Part shown: piece after piece, positions 5,068 through 5,984 of the stretch | How positions within the stretch are numbered: position 1 is the stretch's first letter | How the letters are laid out: the number at the start of each line of letters is the position of its first letter | Origin: an uncultured Oscillospiraceae bacterium | GTDB taxonomy: Bacteria; Bacillota; Clostridia; Oscillospirales; Oscillospiraceae | Assembly: GCA_900763995.1 (NCBI GenBank) | Contig: CAAFMK010000123.1 | Coordinates: 1-5,984, forward strand | Length of the DNA stretch: 5,984 nucleotides | Direction of reading: 5' to 3' | The notes under the pieces: model-generated | What the model was told of the DNA's origin: nothing | The model's database searches: none | What the model saw: the letters and a program-made list of their open reading frames with translations, nothing else | Translations under genes and position numbers: made by a program

Positions 5068-5949
5068 ATGGCAGATTTACAGGGCCTCAAGGTTCCAAAA
5101 AATTATCAGGTTGATGTTTCGTTTGCCAATCAGAGTGGATTCTATCTGAAAGGCTCCAACAGTTTGGAGTGGGGAATGAAGCGCCATCTGGCCAACATTT
5201 TCAACCCCAAAAGCGGGAATACTGTGATGTTCGCCTTTGACCACGGCTACTTTATGGGCAGCACCGCCGGATTGGAGCGCCTGGACTTGCTGCTTCCCAA
5301 GCTGGCTCCCCATGTGGATTGCTTCATGGGTACCCGTGGTGCCATCCGCACCTGTGTGCCCCCCGAGCTGACCAACGCCATCGCTCTGCGTGTCACCTCT
5401 GGCTCCAGTATGCTGCAGGATGACCTGAGTCATGAGGTGGTAGCTGTGGATATTGAGGACTCCATCCGAATGAATGCCGATTGCATGGCTGTGCAGACCT
5501 TTGTGGGTGCTGATGGCCAGCTGTCCAGCTTGGACAACCTAAATCAGGTCATCAATGCTGGTATGCGCTACAGCATTCCTACCTTGGGTGTCTGCGCTGT
5601 GGGTAAGGATATGGAGCGCACCGACCGTTTCTTCAAGCTGGCCACCCGCATCATTGCTGAGATGGGCTGTCAGATCGTTAAAACCTATAACTGTGAGAAC
5701 TTTGAAGAGGTTGTGGCCGCCTGCCCGGTGCCCATTGTGGTAGCTGGTGGCAAGAAGCTGGCTGAGCTTGAGGCTTTGACTCTGGCTTACGATGTAATGC
5801 AAAAGGGTGCCCGCGGTGTAGATATGGGCCGAAACATCTTCCAGAGTGAGCATCCAGTGGAAATGGCGATTGCTGTCAACAAGGTTGTCCACGAGGGCTT
5901 CACAGATAAAGAGGCCTATGAGTTCTACCTGGATAGTATCAACGGCTAA
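5068..5949 (+). CDS. lsrF: 3-hydroxy-5-phosphonooxypentane-2,4-dione thiolase LsrF
   Basis: Cytoplasmic enzyme of the class I aldolase (TIM-barrel) family that finishes AI-2 breakdown: it moves the acetyl group of the phosphorylated dione to CoA, giving acetyl-CoA and dihydroxyacetone phosphate. It has 293 residues; E. coli LsrF has 291. It aligns along its length: N-terminal MADL, EWGMKRHLANIFNP (34-47), FDHGYFMG (57-64), TRGAIR (89-94), VGKDMER (178-184), LATRIIAEMG (191-200), QIVKTYNCE (202-210), VPIVVAGGKK (221-230) and the phosphate-site GVDMGRNIFQSEHP (250-263). Lys205 in VKTY matches the catalytic Lys203 of the enteric enzyme. Asp58-His59 and Lys229-Lys230 are also kept. Unlike the other genes it is separated from its neighbour by a 199-base structured leader, so its dose may be set apart from the transporter. 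No defect is seen. A plain fructose-bisphosphate or deoxyribose-phosphate aldolase is less likely given the motif match and context. Confidence 0.95.
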   Translation: MADLQGLKVPKNYQVDVSFANQSGFYLKGSNSLEWGMKRHLANIFNPKSGNTVMFAFDHGYFMGSTAGLERLDLLLPKLAPHVDCFMGTRGAIRTCVPPELTNAIALRVTSGSSMLQDDLSHEVVAVDIEDSIRMNADCMAVQTFVGADGQLSSLDNLNQVINAGMRYSIPTLGVCAVGKDMERTDRFFKLATRIIAEMGCQIVKTYNCENFEEVVAACPVPIVVAGGKKLAELEALTLAYDVMQKGARGVDMGRNIFQSEHPVEMAIAVNKVVHEGFTDKEAYEFYLDSING

Positions 5950-5951
5950 TT

Positions 5952-5984
5952 ATGAAAAAAAGAACAGGCCAACTGGCAATGTCA
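5952..5984 (+). CDS. Possible start of a downstream gene, cut by the window end
   Basis: An ATG two bases after the lsrF stop opens an 11-codon frame beginning MKKRTGQLAMS that runs off the window. The close spacing fits the next gene of the operon, where lsrG, lsrK or a regulator would be expected. These residues do not match the start of enteric LsrG or LsrK as I know them, and no good Shine-Dalgarno sequence precedes the ATG within the end of lsrF. It may instead not be translated. No function is assigned. Confidence 0.35.
   Translation, partial: MKKRTGQLAMS

Noticed and set aside
5955..5980. Minus-strand terminator made from GCCAGTTGGC and the A run at 5955-5961
   Set aside because: The stem is only three or four pairs and no minus-strand gene is seen to need it.

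Overview
The window holds an almost complete autoinducer-2 (AI-2) uptake and processing operon, read left to right in the order lsrA-lsrC-lsrD-lsrB-lsrF, the same order as in the enteric lsrACDBFG operon. The host is most likely an anaerobic gut-type Clostridium relative (Oscillospiraceae/Lachnospiraceae-like). This is an inference from the strong AGGAGG-type ribosome sites on lsrC, lsrD, lsrB and lsrF, the Gram-positive lipoprotein form of LsrB with a Gly/Ser tether, and the moderate-to-high GC coding style. The species cannot be named from this sequence.

Layout. Bases 1-97 are a promoter and short leader: a perfect -35 TTGACA, 17 bases, then TATGCT. lsrA (98-1624) is the double-domain ATPase. 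lsrC (1621-2634) and lsrD (2631-3674) are the two permeases, joined by 4-base stop/start overlaps. A 54-base gap with a small hairpin precedes lsrB (3729-4868), the AI-2-binding lipoprotein. A 199-base gap (4869-5067) contains overlapping inverted repeats and a possible Shine-Dalgarno-masking stem ahead of lsrF (5068-5949), the thiolase that ends phospho-AI-2 breakdown. A further reading frame may open at 5952 and runs off the window.

How it works together. LsrB, anchored outside the membrane, captures AI-2. LsrC and LsrD form the channel and LsrA drives import. In known systems the kinase LsrK then phosphorylates AI-2, LsrG isomerises it, and LsrF transfers an acetyl group to CoA, giving DHAP and acetyl-CoA. 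LsrK, LsrG and the regulator LsrR are not visible here.

The protein set is a described system, not a new one. The less ordinary material lies between the genes. The heptamer GTCACAA (or its complement TTGTGAC) occurs three times in the window, once in each of the three non-coding gaps, each time between the arms of an inverted repeat. The lsrF leader can form mutually exclusive hairpins. LsrB also differs from the enteric receptor at two of the six known AI-2 contact positions.
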